NCBI RefSeq assembly: GCF_900312815.1
Contig: NZ_OMPE01000008.1
Span: 1 to 64,000 of the forward strand
Direction of reading: 5' to 3'
From: Aquimarina sp. AU474
GTDB taxonomy: Bacteria > Bacteroidota > Bacteroidia > Flavobacteriales > Flavobacteriaceae
Length of the DNA stretch: 64,000 nt
In this document: positions 53,134 through 62,157 of the stretch, piece by piece
Position numbering within the stretch: the first letter of the stretch is position 1
Layout of the letters: the number at the start of each line of letters is the position of its first letter
Program-made: the position numbers and the translations under genes
The notes under the pieces: generated by a model
What the model was told of the DNA's origin: nothing
The model's input: the letters and a program-made list of their open reading frames with translations, nothing else
Databases searched by the model: none

Positions 53134-54254
53134 TGAAGATTATATTTATCATTGATCAGGTGTATTTGCATGGAGGTATCGAACGCGTACTTTCTATAAA
53201 AGCAAATTACTTTGCTTCTAAGCAAGAGAATCAAGTATTTATTCTTACTAGTGAACAAAAGAATAAAGAAGCTTGTTATCAATTTGATAATACTATTACA
53301 TTTAAGGATTTAGGGATTAATTATGATAGGAGAAGGTCATATTTTCATCCTGTTAATTTAAAGAAATTACCGGGACATATAAAAAAAACAAAATCTGTAA
53401 TTAAAAGTATACAACCCGATGTGGTTGTCGTATGTAGCCATAGTGCCGATACGTATTTTGTTCCTTTTATAGTGAAGAGTATACCTAAGGTAAAAGAATT
53501 TCATTATTCAAAATTTATTGAAGAAGGTAAACGCAAGAACCCCGGATTTCTTAAAAAACTATTTTTTAAATACGCAGATTATGTAGAGTCTAAATATGAT
53601 AAATTAGTAATCCTTAATAAGGATGAGTCTAATTATTATAAAAGCGATAATACAAAGGTTATTCCTAATCCGTTAACATTTTACCCCGAATCAACCTCTA
53701 ATTTATCTAATAATGTCATAATCACAGCAGGTAGAATTGCTCATGTAAAAGGTTACGATATACTTATTGATATATGGAAAATAGTGGCTACTCCTGGTAC
53801 AAATTGGAAATTACATGTATTTGGAGATGGTGAACCAGGTTATGTACAAGAATTGCAGGATAAAATAAATAAGGAAGGATTACAAGATAGTATTTTGTTA
53901 AAAGGGTCAACAAATGATATCAAAGGAGAAATGCTAAAAGCATCTATTTTTGTAATGACATCGCATAATGAGTGTTTTCCTTTAGTATTGCTTGAAGCGC
54001 AAGCATGTGGATTACCGATAGTATCCTTTGATTGTCCTTATGGACCAAGAAACATAATTAATAAGGATACTGGGATTTTGGCACCTATATATGATAAAGA
54101 AACTTTTGCAAGTTCATTAACCCAATTGATGAATGATAACGAAAGAATCAAAGAAATGGGGAAAAATGCTAGAGAAAATTCTGGTAAATATCAACTTGAG
54201 TCAATCATGAGTATTTGGGAGAATATGTTTAATGACTTAATAATTAATTCATGA
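53133..54254 (+). CDS. glycosyltransferase family 4 (second copy type)
   Basis: This 373-residue GT-B enzyme is similar in layout to the preceding one: LHGGIERVLSIKANYFASK at the start and GRIAHVKGYDILIDIW with SHNECFPLVLLEAQACGLP at the donor site. The two probably arose by duplication. Its ATG overlaps the previous stop (TAATG) and its end overlaps the next gene by 4 bp, so translation is coupled across three genes. Confidence 0.9.
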   Translation: MKIIFIIDQVYLHGGIERVLSIKANYFASKQENQVFILTSEQKNKEACYQFDNTITFKDLGINYDRRRSYFHPVNLKKLPGHIKKTKSVIKSIQPDVVVVCSHSADTYFVPFIVKSIPKVKEFHYSKFIEEGKRKNPGFLKKLFFKYADYVESKYDKLVILNKDESNYYKSDNTKVIPNPLTFYPESTSNLSNNVIITAGRIAHVKGYDILIDIWKIVATPGTNWKLHVFGDGEPGYVQELQDKINKEGLQDSILLKGSTNDIKGEMLKASIFVMTSHNECFPLVLLEAQACGLPIVSFDCPYGPRNIINKDTGILAPIYDKETFASSLTQLMNDNERIKEMGKNARENSGKYQLESIMSIWENMFNDLIINS

Positions 54255-54823
54255 GATCATTAATTATAAATTTGTATAAGTTATTCTTATTGCCGCATCT
54301 TTTTTTGTATGCAAGAAGTAGAAATAAAAAAGATATTGATAAGGATATAGAAAGATGGGCTTCGTCCAAGGGGTTAAATGGAAGTAAGAAATCTTTATTA
54401 TTAAGTTTTTTGGCAACCTCGCCAGATTTTAGAACAGTTTTTTATCATCGAAATAGGGGATTGATAGCTTCTCTTTTAAATATATATTGCAAGAAAGAAA
54501 AATATTTTAGGATAGATATAAGTACAAAATTAGGAGGAGGAATCCTTACGGGACATCCGTACAGTACTATTTTGAACGCCGATGCAATAGGAGAAAATTT
54601 TTATGTAAATCATTTAGTTACCGTAGGAGAAGTAGAAGGAAAAAGGCCTACAATAGGGGATAATGTATCTATTTATACAGGTGCAATTATCATAGGGGAT
54701 ATAAAGATTGGCAATAATAGTATAGTAGGGGCAGGATCTGTTGTAATCAAGGATGTGCCTGATAATTGTGTGGTTGTTGGTAACCCTGCAAAAATTATCA
54801 AAAAAGACGGTAAAAGAGTATAG
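54251..54823 (+). CDS. serine acetyltransferase-like hexapeptide acyltransferase
   Basis: The last 100 residues form a left-handed beta-helix of hexapeptide repeats (KLGGGILTGHP, VNHLVTVGE, IGDNVSIYTGAIIIGD, IGNNSIVGAGSVVIKD). This matches SAT/CysE-like acyltransferases, with the catalytic His in the LVNH or TGHP region. In an exopolysaccharide operon it more likely acetylates a sugar than makes O-acetylserine. It overlaps the preceding glycosyltransferase by 4 bp. Confidence 0.85.
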   Translation: MRSLIINLYKLFLLPHLFLYARSRNKKDIDKDIERWASSKGLNGSKKSLLLSFLATSPDFRTVFYHRNRGLIASLLNIYCKKEKYFRIDISTKLGGGILTGHPYSTILNADAIGENFYVNHLVTVGEVEGKRPTIGDNVSIYTGAIIIGDIKIGNNSIVGAGSVVIKDVPDNCVVVGNPAKIIKKDGKRV

Positions 54824-54853
54824 CCACAAGAGTATATATTAAGAATAGGGGGT

Positions 54854-56338
54854 ATGAATTTAGTTTTTGATATACAAAAATCTATAGAAAAGCACTATGA
54901 TCGCAATGCGTTTTGTATTGGTCAAGAATATCATACATATAAAGAATTTGCACAGATAATTTCTAATATTCGAAAAACCGTAAGAAGTAAAACTGAAGAA
55001 AATGAAATTGCGATTGGGTTAGTTACCAATGACGATATACAAACATATGCTTCAATAATTGCTTTATGGCTAGAAGGTAAGGCTTATGTACCTTTAAACT
55101 CAGAATTTCCGTTGAGTAGAAATCAAATGGTTATTGGCCAAGCAGATATTAGAACAATTCTGGATTCTTCAAATGAAAAAATATTTTCAGAATATCAAAC
55201 AATAACTACCAAAGAGCTTAATACATTCCCCGTGGATTTAACACCTCTTAGAGTTTCTGAAGAAAATTTGGCATATATCTTTTTTACGTCAGGAACTACA
55301 GGAACACCCAAAGGAGTGCCTATTACCTTTTCTAATTTATCAGGATTTGTAGATGCTTTCTGGGCGCTAGATTATCCTATCACCGAAGAAGATAGATGCT
55401 TACAAATGTTTGAATTAACTTTTGATCTATCGGTAATGTCCTATTTGGCTCCAATATTAAAAGGGGCTTGTGTTTATACTATTCCTAAGGAAGAGATTAA
55501 GTATAGTTATATTTTTGAATTGATGGAAGATTATGAACTTACGTTTAGTCTTATGGTACCATCAATATTACATTACTTAAGACCTTATTTTGAGGAAATT
55601 AATTGCCCTGCGCTAAAATATAGTTTGTTCTGTGGTGAAGCACTTCCTCTGGATGTTACAGAAGAATGGAGTACATGTGTTCCTAATGCTACTATTGCAA
55701 ATGTATATGGCCCAACAGAATGTACAATATTTTGTACCGATTATACCTATGTGAAAAATGCCGAAAATAAAACACACAATGGTGTTTTAACTATCGGAAG
55801 AGATATGAAAAATACTTCTACGATAATTGTAGATAAGGATAATAATGAAGTGGCAGTAGGAGAAAGTGGTGAATTGTGTTTAAGTGGAGCTCAACTTACT
55901 CCAGGATATTGGAAAAACAAAACTAAAAACAAAGAAGCATTTTTTTATAAAAACTATCAGGGAAAAAATACTAGGTTTTATCGAACAGGAGATCTTTGTA
56001 ATATTGATGCAGAAGGGGATATTTTATATTTAGGAAGAGTAGATTTTCAAGCAAAAATACAAGGATTTAGAGTAGAGTTATCCGAAATTGAATATCATGC
56101 AAAGGCCGCTTTAGATAAAGTAAATGCTGTTGCTGTAGCTTTTACCAATACTATTCATAATACAGAAATTGGATTGGTTATAGAATCTGAAGTTACAGAT
56201 ACAAAAGAACTTTTAGAATATATAAAAACTAAATTGCCTTCGTATATGATTCCTTCACAAATAAAACATGTTCAAAGTTTTCCTTTGAATACCAATGGGA
56301 AGATTGATAGAAAGAAATTAAAAGAAATGTTTAGTTAA
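54854..56338 (+). CDS. amino-acid/acyl adenylating enzyme (DltA-like)
   Basis: This 494-residue adenylate-forming enzyme has FTSGTTGTPKGVP (ATP loop), NVYGPTECT, YRTGDL, GRVDFQAKIQGFRVELSEIEY and the catalytic Lys in NGKIDRKKL (about 483). It should activate a carboxylic or amino acid and load it onto the adjacent carrier protein. It is the first of four genes that copy the order of activation, carrier, membrane transferase and lipase-like partner seen in dlt operons. Substrate is unknown. Confidence 0.87.
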   Translation: MNLVFDIQKSIEKHYDRNAFCIGQEYHTYKEFAQIISNIRKTVRSKTEENEIAIGLVTNDDIQTYASIIALWLEGKAYVPLNSEFPLSRNQMVIGQADIRTILDSSNEKIFSEYQTITTKELNTFPVDLTPLRVSEENLAYIFFTSGTTGTPKGVPITFSNLSGFVDAFWALDYPITEEDRCLQMFELTFDLSVMSYLAPILKGACVYTIPKEEIKYSYIFELMEDYELTFSLMVPSILHYLRPYFEEINCPALKYSLFCGEALPLDVTEEWSTCVPNATIANVYGPTECTIFCTDYTYVKNAENKTHNGVLTIGRDMKNTSTIIVDKDNNEVAVGESGELCLSGAQLTPGYWKNKTKNKEAFFYKNYQGKNTRFYRTGDLCNIDAEGDILYLGRVDFQAKIQGFRVELSEIEYHAKAALDKVNAVAVAFTNTIHNTEIGLVIESEVTDTKELLEYIKTKLPSYMIPSQIKHVQSFPLNTNGKIDRKKLKEMFS

Positions 56339-56353
56339 AAAATAGAAAACGGT

Positions 56354-56593
56354 ATGGAAATAACTACTATTAAAGAAAAAGTAAGTAATGTTTTGACCAC
56401 TATTTTGGAACATAGCAATTTTGAAATGAGTGATGAGTTAACTGCTAAAGATGTAGATGGTTGGGACTCATTATCTCATATGATGATTATCACCAAAATA
56501 GAGGAAGAATTTGGTATTCGTTTTAAACTGAGAGAATTGAATAAATTAAAAAATATGGGAGCTTTGGTTTCACTAATTCAAAGTAAGTCGTAA
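56354..56593 (+). CDS. acyl/peptidyl carrier protein (DltC-like)
   Basis: The 79-residue carrier has DGWDSLSHM with Ser39, the site for 4'-phosphopantetheine, within a four-helix acidic protein. It starts 15 bp after the adenylating enzyme and 10 bp before the MBOAT gene, so it is their dedicated carrier. A separate phosphopantetheinyl transferase must lie elsewhere. Confidence 0.93.
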   Translation: MEITTIKEKVSNVLTTILEHSNFEMSDELTAKDVDGWDSLSHMMIITKIEEEFGIRFKLRELNKLKNMGALVSLIQSKS

Positions 56594-56603
56594 TCTGTAA
56601 AAC

Positions 56604-58049
56604 ATGGTTTTTAACTCTTTCGACTTTGTTACATTTATAATCCCTGTCCTGTTGCTGTATTGGTTAGTTTTTAAACAATCCAGTACATCTCAGAACATAC
56701 TATTACTTGTATCCAGCTTATTTTTTTATGCTTGGGCCGATTGGAGGTTTCTTATACTATTAGTGATAAGCACATTGGTGAATTATTACTTGGGATTAAA
56801 AATTAATAAGGCCGAAGAGGATAAAAAGAGGAATGTATTCTTATACACTGGTGTAGTATTTAATGTAGGGTTATTATTGTATTTTAAATATGTAAATTTT
56901 TTCTACGAAGGTTTTTACGATGTACTTAATGTCTTTGGAGCGGATATAGGTCATGATACCTTAACAATTTTGTTACCCCTAGGAATTAGTTTCTTTACTT
57001 TTCAAACATTAGGATACCTTATCGATGTTAATAATGAAGAAATTGAACCTAGCACAGATATTTTAGAGTTTTCAGTGTTTGTTACTTTTTTCCCTAAAAT
57101 ACTTTCTGGACCTATCGAAAGAGCAGCAGGCTTGCTTCCTCAACTTTCTATAAAAAGAGAATTTTCTTATGCGGTTTTTGTAGATGGATTAAGACAGATT
57201 CTTTGGGGATTGTTTGCAAAAGTAGTAATTGCAGAAAATTGCGCTGTACTGGTTAATTCTGTTTTTGGTGATTATCAAGATCATCCGGCAAGTACATTGG
57301 TGTTACTTACTTTTTTTTATGCACTACAATTGTATGCAGATTTTTCGGGGTATTCTAATATGGCTATTGGAGTAAGTAAGTTATTTGGAATACAATTAAT
57401 GCGAAATTTTTCGACTCCGTTTTTTTCTACCAATATCGCCGATTTTTGGAGAAAATGGCATATCTCACTAACAACCTGGATGATGGATTATGTATTTACA
57501 CCATTATCATTCATCTTAAGAAGACAACAAAAAAAAGGGTTAATAATTTCTATTATTGCCACATTCGTTTTAGTAGGGTTTTGGCATGGCGCAAATTGGA
57601 CCTTTGTAGTTTACGGGCTTTTTCATGGGATCTATTTTATCCCCTTAGTGTACTCGGGTAAAATGAATACATCAGAGGTTGTTGCTAAAGGAAAGTGGCT
57701 GCCATCTTTACAAGAACTTCTAAAAATGTTGTTGTTGTTTGTGGTTATTATGCTGACCGATGTATTTTTTCGGGCAAGTAGTATACTAGAAGCATTTGAT
57801 TATTTAAGGAGAATATTTTCTTCTACCATTATAAAAGCACCTTGGGCCTTTATGAATGGTACTACCGTTATGACATTGCTATTAGTTGGTTTTTTTGTAA
57901 TAGTCGAATGGATAAATCGAGAAAGAAAACACGATTTGGAAATTAGTAAATTTTCTATATACCTGAGATGGGCGTTTTATATATTCATCTTCTTATTGTT
58001 GCTTTTATTTGGAAGAAGTGCAGAAACATTCATATATTTTCAATTTTAA
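56604..58049 (+). CDS. MBOAT family O-acyltransferase (DltB/AlgI-like)
   Basis: The 481-residue protein has about 11 membrane helices and the MBOAT motifs DFWRKWHISLTTW and GFWHGANWTFVVYGLFHG, the latter with the catalytic His. It would carry the acyl or aminoacyl group from the carrier protein through the membrane toward the extracellular polymer. DltB and AlgI (alginate acetylation) are the closest functional models. Complete in length. Confidence 0.92.
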   Translation: MVFNSFDFVTFIIPVLLLYWLVFKQSSTSQNILLLVSSLFFYAWADWRFLILLVISTLVNYYLGLKINKAEEDKKRNVFLYTGVVFNVGLLLYFKYVNFFYEGFYDVLNVFGADIGHDTLTILLPLGISFFTFQTLGYLIDVNNEEIEPSTDILEFSVFVTFFPKILSGPIERAAGLLPQLSIKREFSYAVFVDGLRQILWGLFAKVVIAENCAVLVNSVFGDYQDHPASTLVLLTFFYALQLYADFSGYSNMAIGVSKLFGIQLMRNFSTPFFSTNIADFWRKWHISLTTWMMDYVFTPLSFILRRQQKKGLIISIIATFVLVGFWHGANWTFVVYGLFHGIYFIPLVYSGKMNTSEVVAKGKWLPSLQELLKMLLLFVVIMLTDVFFRASSILEAFDYLRRIFSSTIIKAPWAFMNGTTVMTLLLVGFFVIVEWINRERKHDLEISKFSIYLRWAFYIFIFLLLLLFGRSAETFIYFQF

Positions 58050-58052
58050 AGT

Positions 58053-59003
58053 ATGGTAAAGAAATTAATCATAAAGTTAGGAATATTCAGTCTCATTTGT
58101 TTGGGTATTGTAACTTTCATATTGGTTAATTATGGAGGGTATATCGATTATTTTTATGAAAAATTTACAACTCCGGATGCTGAATCGTTGATTATTGGTG
58201 ATTCGAGAAGTTTTCAAGGAGTACAGCCGGCTGTAATGGATGAGTTTTTTGAAGGGAAACAATACGATACACCTTTTTTTAATTATAGCTTTACAATAGC
58301 CCAGTCGGTCATTGGTCCTTTGTATAACCAAAGTATCCTTAGAAAATTAGATAAATCTGCAGATAATGGTATATATGTTATTTGTATTAGTCCAGAAATG
58401 CTAGCTCAGCATGAAGATTATAATAATGCAATAGGTGAGTTTAGAGAAGCAGGACAGCCTCCTCATAATATGAAGTTTGTGAGCATTAATCCTAACTATG
58501 AATATTTAGTAAAGAACTTTTCATTTTTTCATTTTAAAACATTGTTTAGGAAAAAGGCAAGAGTACACAAAAATGGGTGGTTAGAAGAAACTAATTTACC
58601 TACAGAGGACAAAATTTTTGAAGAATGGAAAGAAGCCCAAATCAATATTTTTTTGAAAGATGTAGATAAGTATGAATTATCACAAACAAGGATTCAAAGT
58701 CTTAGTGACTTAGTTACCGAGTTGGATAAATATGGACATGTGTTTTTAACAAGGATGCCTATTTCAAAAGAGTTTTTGAAATATGAAGACAAATATTTCC
58801 CTAGGTTTAATCGTATAATTGATTCGATAGCTAATTTAAAAGAGGTTAGATATTTTGATTTTAATAATGGCAAAAGAGTATATAAAACATATGATGGTCA
58901 CCATGTAGATAAGTTTTCGGGTAAAGAGTTTACCAAAGTACTATGTGATTCTATTTTGCAAAGTATTGATAGAAATAAGATAATTAAAAACAGCATAGAG
59001 TAA
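58053..59003 (+). CDS. SGNH/GDSL-like membrane-anchored protein (DltD/AlgX-like)
   Basis: The 316-residue protein has one N-terminal membrane anchor (LGIFSLICLGIVTFILV) and then a periplasmic SGNH-like domain. LIIGDSRSFQGVQP gives the candidate nucleophile Ser51 and YDGHHVDKFSG gives the late Asp-x-His pair. It begins 3 bp after the MBOAT gene. DltD and AlgX/J act at this step, moving the group onto the polymer. The sequence is distant from DltD, so the match is by fold motif and position. Confidence 0.78.
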   Translation: MVKKLIIKLGIFSLICLGIVTFILVNYGGYIDYFYEKFTTPDAESLIIGDSRSFQGVQPAVMDEFFEGKQYDTPFFNYSFTIAQSVIGPLYNQSILRKLDKSADNGIYVICISPEMLAQHEDYNNAIGEFREAGQPPHNMKFVSINPNYEYLVKNFSFFHFKTLFRKKARVHKNGWLEETNLPTEDKIFEEWKEAQINIFLKDVDKYELSQTRIQSLSDLVTELDKYGHVFLTRMPISKEFLKYEDKYFPRFNRIIDSIANLKEVRYFDFNNGKRVYKTYDGHHVDKFSGKEFTKVLCDSILQSIDRNKIIKNSIE

Positions 59004-59004
59004 T

Positions 59005-60102
59005 ATGAATACCTTTATTCCTATAGATTGGTATTATCCTTTGTATCTTAACTTGTGCTTTTTTCTAGTGCTGTTTACACTCCTGCATACGCGTATCCTT
59101 AATATGAGTGAGCCTAAAAATCTTTCATTCATTAATTTTACAGGATATATTCTATTAGCTTTTTTAATATTTCATATTGGGCAGAGACCTGCAAGTCATC
59201 GATTTGGAGATACTATAAATTATTATAGGACTTTTCAGCATTACAGTACCGGTGGGGAAATATTGACAGTAAATGATTACGGCTGGCATGTATTTATGAA
59301 AACTATGGCTAGTTTTACTACGATACATACCTTTTTTACCTTATGTGCTTTCTTTTACATTTTTCCAATGTATAAGATATCAAAAGTATTTTTTAAAGAG
59401 TATTGGTATTATGCATTTATAATGTTTGTAGTTTCTTTTTCTTTTTGGACCTATGGGGTTAATGGAATGAGAAATGGAGCGGCTTGCTCCTTGTTTTTGT
59501 GGGGTGTTAGTTACCACCGTAATAAAGTGATCATGAGTTTGCTATTTCTGGCAGCGTCATTTTTTCATAAAACTACGCTATTGCCCATTTTTGCATTTAT
59601 TATTACTTATTTCTATAACAACCCTAAATTTTATTTTAAAGCTTGGTTAGCCTGTATTCCGCTATCATTAGCACTAGGTAGTGTATGGATTGCTCTATTT
59701 GCTAATCTAGGCTTTGGAGATGATGATAGGTTAGCAGGATATCTAACTAGTGAGGCAGCCGAGGGAACATTCTCTAGTACGGGTTTTCGATGGGATTTTT
59801 TGTTTCACAGTGCTTTTGCAGTTTTTGCAGGCTGGTATTTTGTGTTTAGAAAGAAATTTGAAGACCCTATATATAATAAACTTTTAAATACCTACCTCAT
59901 TTGTAATGGTTTTTGGATCCTAGTTATTAACGCAAACTTTTCAAATAGATTTGCTTATCTATCATGGTTCATGATGGCCATAATTATTGCGTATCCATTT
60001 TTAAAACAGAAATTTTTTAAAGACCAACATTTTTTACTTGGTAAAGTAATAGTGATCTATTTTTTATTCACCTATTTCATGTATTACCTTTTTTGGGGAT
60101 AA
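59005..60102 (+). CDS. EpsG/Wzy-type polysaccharide polymerase
   Basis: This 365-residue protein has about 10 membrane helices with the EpsG-family pattern: FGDTINYYRTFQHY near the start, then GVNGMRNGAACSLFLWG and FFHKTTLLPIFAF (Asn-Arg and His positions typical of the family). It likely joins repeat units outside the inner membrane. It starts 1 bp after the SGNH-like gene. No other Wzy candidate is in the visible operon. Confidence 0.85.
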   Translation: MNTFIPIDWYYPLYLNLCFFLVLFTLLHTRILNMSEPKNLSFINFTGYILLAFLIFHIGQRPASHRFGDTINYYRTFQHYSTGGEILTVNDYGWHVFMKTMASFTTIHTFFTLCAFFYIFPMYKISKVFFKEYWYYAFIMFVVSFSFWTYGVNGMRNGAACSLFLWGVSYHRNKVIMSLLFLAASFFHKTTLLPIFAFIITYFYNNPKFYFKAWLACIPLSLALGSVWIALFANLGFGDDDRLAGYLTSEAAEGTFSSTGFRWDFLFHSAFAVFAGWYFVFRKKFEDPIYNKLLNTYLICNGFWILVINANFSNRFAYLSWFMMAIIIAYPFLKQKFFKDQHFLLGKVIVIYFLFTYFMYYLFWG

Positions 60103-60119
60103 CTCTTAAACTAACAACT

Positions 60120-61010
60120 ATGAAAACGATTACAGTATTTACACCAACATATAACCGAGCTTATTGCCTGGATCAGTGTTATCAGAGTTTAATACGACAG
60201 ACCAATCAGGATTTTGTATGGTTGATTATTGATGATGGTTCATCAGATAATACCGAAGAGTTAGTGAACTCTTGGATCAAAGAAAATAAGATCGCAATAG
60301 TGTATCATTTTCAAGAAAACCTAGGGATGCACGGAGGCCATAATGCAGCGTATCGTTTAATAGAAACAACACTTAACGTTTGTATAGATAGCGATGATTT
60401 TATGCCTGATGATGCCATAGAAAAAATTCTGCAAAATTGGGAAACTATTAAAGATAAACCTCAATACGCTGGTTTAGTCGGATTAGATGCGGATACCAAA
60501 GGAAACCTTATAGGTACATCAATGCCCGAAGATTTAAAAGAAACGAGATTGTATGATTTGTATCATAAACATGCTGTGCAGGGAGACAAAAAACTAGTAT
60601 ACCGAACAGAAGTTGTTAAAAAATATCCCCCGTATCCTATTTTTAAAGGAGAGCGATTTGTCCCGCTGGGATATCTATATCAAATGATTGATCAGGATTA
60701 TAAACTTTTTCCTGTTAATGAAGTATTTTGTATTGTAGAATATTTGGCAGATGGTTCGAGTATGAACATGCTTAAACAATATAGAAGACATCCAAGAGGT
60801 TTTGCCTTTTCTAGAAAAAGTAGAATGCAATTAGGAGAGAGTTTTAAAGAACGTTTTAAGAACGCTATACATTATGTGTCGAGTTCTTTGTTTACTAAAA
60901 ATGGCTCTTTCTTGAAAGAATCTCCAAGGAAATTTATAACGATTCTTGCTATACCATTTGGAGTGTTGTTAAACATGTATATAAGATTTAAAACTAAGGC
61001 AGGAGTATAA
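60120..61010 (+). CDS. glycosyltransferase family 2
   Basis: The 296-residue GT-A enzyme has VFTPTYNRAYCLDQCYQSL, DDGSSDNTEELV and the metal motif CIDSDDFMPDD (DxD-like). The start at 60120 (MKTITVFTPTYNR) is preferred over an in-frame ATG nine codons upstream inside the polymerase gene, because GT2 proteins begin this close to the first strand. Sugar donor unknown. It overlaps the next gene by one base. Confidence 0.9.
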   Translation: MKTITVFTPTYNRAYCLDQCYQSLIRQTNQDFVWLIIDDGSSDNTEELVNSWIKENKIAIVYHFQENLGMHGGHNAAYRLIETTLNVCIDSDDFMPDDAIEKILQNWETIKDKPQYAGLVGLDADTKGNLIGTSMPEDLKETRLYDLYHKHAVQGDKKLVYRTEVVKKYPPYPIFKGERFVPLGYLYQMIDQDYKLFPVNEVFCIVEYLADGSSMNMLKQYRRHPRGFAFSRKSRMQLGESFKERFKNAIHYVSSSLFTKNGSFLKESPRKFITILAIPFGVLLNMYIRFKTKAGV

Positions 61011-62149
61011 TGAAGCCTATACGAGTATTGCAGGTTTTTACCATTATGAATCGTGGTGGAGCAGAGTCTATGATTATGAACTATTATAGACAGTTGGATC
61101 GTGACAAGGTTCAGTTTGATTTCTTGGTGCATAGAAAAGAGGAAGCCGCTTTTGATGATGAAATAAAAACATTGGGAGGGAAGATACATCGTTTAGACCC
61201 TATAAACCCATTGTTTCCAAAAGCATATTATGATGCGTTACGAAGCTTTTTTACTACACATAATGAATACTCAATTGTACATTCCCATCTCAATACGTTT
61301 AGTAGTTTTCCTTTAAAAATTGCTAGAGAATTTAATATACCTTGTAGAATTGCTCATGCGCACATTGCTATTGATAAGGTTAATTTTTCAAGCCTTAAAA
61401 AAGAAGGGATTAAAGAAACATTAAAAAAGATTATTAAACTTCGTTTAAAACGAAAAGTAAAAAACCATACTACACATTTGTTTTCTTGTGGTGATAAGGC
61501 TGGGAGATGGTTGTTTGGTGAGAAATCTTCTTTTCAACTCATGAACAATGCTATAGATGCAATAAAATTTGAATATAATACCACTACAAGTTTAACATAC
61601 AAAAATGAACTAAATATCTCTGAAGACACTTTGGTTCTGGGGCATGTTGGGCGTTTTGCAAGTCAAAAGAATCATTCTTTTCTTATCGATGTTTTCGCTT
61701 CTTTATTAAAGCAAAAAGAAGATTGTATTTTGCTACTAGTAGGAGATGGACCATTAAAAAAAGAGATAGAGAGAAAAGTTAAAAACTTAGATATTCAAAA
61801 CAAGATTCAGTTTTTGGGTGTACGTACTGATATTCCTGAGTTATTACAAGTGTTTGACATTTTCGTATTTCCTTCTTTTTACGAAGGATTACCAGTAACT
61901 TTAATTGAAGCTCAGGCTGCAGGCGTAAAAGTATTGGCTTCAGATGCGATAACAAAAGAAGTGCATTTAACAAAAGATATAGAGTTTATAAGTATAAATC
62001 AACCTGGGGATGCCGATTTATGGGCAACCAAGATTCAAAAAACTGATATCCAAAAAAAGGGGCAAAACACTGATGAAATAATAAAAGCAAATTATGATAT
62101 TGTTTCTAATACAGAAATGGCGCAAAAATTTTATTTAAAACACGCTTAA
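61010..62149 (+). CDS. glycosyltransferase family 4 (EpsF-like)
   Basis: The 379-residue GT-B enzyme opens with VLQVFTIMNRGGAESMIMNYY, the EpsF/group 1 pattern, and has GHVGRFASQKNHSFLIDVF and FPSFYEGLPVTLIEAQAAG in the donor domain. It is coupled to the GT2 gene by a TAATG overlap. This suggests sequential sugar additions in the same repeat unit. Confidence 0.9.
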   Translation: MKPIRVLQVFTIMNRGGAESMIMNYYRQLDRDKVQFDFLVHRKEEAAFDDEIKTLGGKIHRLDPINPLFPKAYYDALRSFFTTHNEYSIVHSHLNTFSSFPLKIAREFNIPCRIAHAHIAIDKVNFSSLKKEGIKETLKKIIKLRLKRKVKNHTTHLFSCGDKAGRWLFGEKSSFQLMNNAIDAIKFEYNTTTSLTYKNELNISEDTLVLGHVGRFASQKNHSFLIDVFASLLKQKEDCILLLVGDGPLKKEIERKVKNLDIQNKIQFLGVRTDIPELLQVFDIFVFPSFYEGLPVTLIEAQAAGVKVLASDAITKEVHLTKDIEFISINQPGDADLWATKIQKTDIQKKGQNTDEIIKANYDIVSNTEMAQKFYLKHA

Positions 62150-62157
62150 AGACAATT

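Noticed and set aside
54251..54823. Housekeeping cysE
   Set aside because: The hexapeptide protein is locked into the polysaccharide operon by a 4-bp overlap, so sugar acetylation is more likely than cysteine synthesis.
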